Source: Pseudomonadota bacterium
Lineage (GTDB): Bacteria; Pseudomonadota; Gammaproteobacteria; Burkholderiales; Burkholderiaceae_C
NCBI GenBank assembly: GCA_020161775.1
Contig: JAIUOW010000001.1
Span: 248,001 to 312,000, forward strand
DNA: 64,000 bases
Reading direction: 5' to 3'
Shown: positions 62,885 through 64,000 of the stretch, piece after piece
Layout of the letters: each line of letters opens with the position of its first letter
How positions within the stretch are numbered: the stretch's first letter is position 1
Made by a program: the position numbers and the translations under genes
The notes under the pieces: generated by a model
The model's input: only the letters and a program-made list of their open reading frames with translations
Database searches by the model: none
Told to the model about the DNA's origin: nothing

Positions 62885-63028
62885 CTAAAACAGTTCCATC
62901 TCGCCGCTGCGCGGCTGCTGCACCAGCTGGGCACGGTAGCGCGCCTCCTGCTGCTCGAACTCGGCCCCGTGCGTGGCGGGCAGCCGCTTGCACATGACCT
63001 TGCCGCTATGGGGACACGCCCGACGCGG
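62885..63028 (-). pseudogene. cheD: CheD C-terminal fragment
   Basis: The last 47 codons fit the end of Burkholderiales CheD (chemoreceptor glutamine deamidase): PHSGKVMCKRLP followed by an EARYRAQL stretch and the terminal GEMELF, like TGKVLVKKL...DYAQRL...GDVELF in homologues. Upstream of 63028 the frame no longer resembles CheD, so the catalytic domain is not here. I see nothing recognisable in 63029-63117. Confidence 0.6.
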
Positions 63029-63117
63029 CGGGGCGGCGCTTTCGCCACCAGAGCGCCAGCCCCTGTTGCGGCCTGCTTGGTCAAATGCCACCCGCGCCCC
63101 ATCGACGTCCTCGTGTG

Positions 63118-64000
63118 TCACTCCGCGCGAATGCCCTGTTGGGCAATGAGCTTGTGCCATTTGCCCTTTTCTGCTGCCATGTACCTGGCCATTTGCTGAG
63201 AGTCGCTCGTGGTGGTTTCCCACCCCGCCTCGGCCAGCTTGCGTTTGACAGCGGCGTTGTTCATGGCCAGATCAATCTCTCGCGTCAGGCGCTCGCGCAC
63301 GGCGACAGGCGTGGCAGCGGGTACGACCAGGCCCTGCCAGGCATACGCCTCCGTGTCCTTGTAGCCAGCTTCGCCGGTCGTCGGGACATCTGGCAATTGC
63401 GGCAGACGCTGGATGCTGAACGCGGCCAGCGCAACGAGCTTGCCGCTGCGGATATGGGGCAGCGCCGTGGAGATATCCACCACCATCAGCGGTACCTGAC
63501 CGCCCATCACGTCCTGCATCGCGGGCGCGGCACCCCGGTAAGGGATATGTACCGCAAAGACACCGGCGCGCTGCTTGAAAAGCTCCATGGCCAGGTGATG
63601 AGGACTGCCGATGCCCGGCGACGCATAACTGTGCTTGCCGGGGTTGGCTTTGAGCATTGACAGCGCTCCAGGCAGATCCTTGATGCCTGTGGACGAGGCA
63701 CTCACCAGCACAAGCGGCACGCGTGCCAGCAGGCCGACCGGCGCATAGTCCTTTTCAGGGTTGTAGCTGACGGATTTGTAGAGCGCCGGGTTGTAGATCA
63801 GGATGCCGTTGTCGGCCGTGAACACGGTGTAGCCGTCCGCCGGCGAACGGGCCGCCGCCTCGGCGCCGATCATGCCGGCGGCGCCGGGCCGGTTGTCGAT
63901 CAGCACGGGCTGCTTGACCTGCTCGGACAGCTGCGCGGCGATGGTGCGGGCCAGAAAGTCGGAGCCACCGCCGGCGGGGTAGCCGACCAGCCATTTGATC
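63118..64000 (-). CDS. Bug/TctC-family tripartite transporter solute-binding protein (partial)
   Basis: The frame is open to the window edge, so the signal peptide lies outside. Visible: WLVGYPAGGGSDFLART, then IDNRPGAAGMIGAEAAARSPADGYT, the two hallmark blocks of Bug proteins (here 16 or more residues each are split motifs), YNPEKDYAPVGLL, and SYASPGIGSPHHLAMELF with HIPYRGAAPA. Such periplasmic proteins bind carboxylates; betaproteobacteria often have many, most without adjacent TctAB permeases. The substrate is unknown. Confidence 0.9.
   Translation of the reverse strand, partial: IKWLVGYPAGGGSDFLARTIAAQLSEQVKQPVLIDNRPGAAGMIGAEAAARSPADGYTVFTADNGILIYNPALYKSVSYNPEKDYAPVGLLARVPLVLVSASSTGIKDLPGALSMLKANPGKHSYASPGIGSPHHLAMELFKQRAGVFAVHIPYRGAAPAMQDVMGGQVPLMVVDISTALPHIRSGKLVALAAFSIQRLPQLPDVPTTGEAGYKDTEAYAWQGLVVPAATPVAVRERLTREIDLAMNNAAVKRKLAEAGWETTTSDSQQMARYMAAEKGKWHKLIAQQGIRAE

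Overview
This GC-rich window reads as the chromosome of a betaproteobacterium, most likely of the family Comamonadaceae (Burkholderiales). This rests on recognisable gene content and order, not on a database search: a petABC-sspA cluster, a long his-tat cluster, pilMNOPQ next to aroKB, System II cytochrome c maturation (ccsB/resB), a CheD-like tail of Burkholderiales type, a Bug/TctC solute-binding protein, and a GC-rich double-hairpin intergenic repeat of a kind I associate with this family. Genes are packed tightly. Many neighbours overlap by 1-4 bases, several convergent pairs overlap or nearly touch, and no gene-free stretch exceeds about 300 bases.

Layout. 1-3025 (minus): start of sspA, a terminator, then petC-petB-petA (cytochrome bc1). 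3171-3599 (plus): mscL. 3589-5357 (minus): pdxA and a NIF3 protein. 5478-8000 (plus): a membrane protein with a degenerate GGDEF domain and a DegS-like protease. 8009-24241 (minus) is an unbroken 16-kb run: tatC-tatB-tatA, a HIT protein, a small membrane protein, hisE-I-F-A-H-B-C-D-G, murA, ibaG, an ABC-2 exporter, and the outer-membrane lipid-asymmetry operon mlaB-C-A-D-E-F (listed by coordinate; transcription runs from mlaF towards tatC). 24327-30566 (minus): gltD-gltB. 30628-31451: a REP-associated tyrosine transposase (RAYT) gene with hairpin repeats at both ends. 31423-43908 (minus): methyltransferase, DUF1415, MFS transporter, dgt, aroB, aroK, a large Ig-like lipoprotein, and pilQ-P-O-N-M. 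44178-48470: mrcA, cyaY (minus), lptM-like lipoprotein, lysA. 48463-54453 (minus): msrQ-msrP, ccsB-resB, cytochrome c4. 54534-56171 (plus): engB and an alpha/beta hydrolase. 56176-57875 (minus): two lpxL-family acyltransferases. 58006-59190: metK with a structured leader. 59194-61016 (minus): two uncharacterised proteins and an Lrp/AsnC regulator. 61291-63028: a damaged stretch holding a frameshifted, truncated histidine kinase joined to a cheB 5' fragment, followed by a cheD tail. 63118-64000 (minus): a partial Bug/TctC protein.

Functional themes are respiration and its assembly (bc1, cytochrome c4, System II maturation, Tat export of Rieske and MsrP-type proteins), amino-acid biosynthesis (complete his pathway except any HisZ, lysA, gltBD, aroKB, metK), and the cell envelope (murA, mrcA, Mla transport, LpxL-type acylation, LptM, mechanosensitive channel, type IV pili).

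The signals most worth a second look are the kinase/cheB chimera with 13-bp microhomology at 62639-62651, the metK leader whose predicted helix hides the ribosome-binding site, the RAYT repeats that supply the last codons of a methyltransferase and abut the gltB promoter, 30-bp-spaced AT-rich direct repeats over a possibly leaderless lrp promoter, a terminator hairpin that ends 6 nt from the mlaF start, and an Ig-like lipoprotein with calcium-loop-like motifs inserted between pilQ and aroK.
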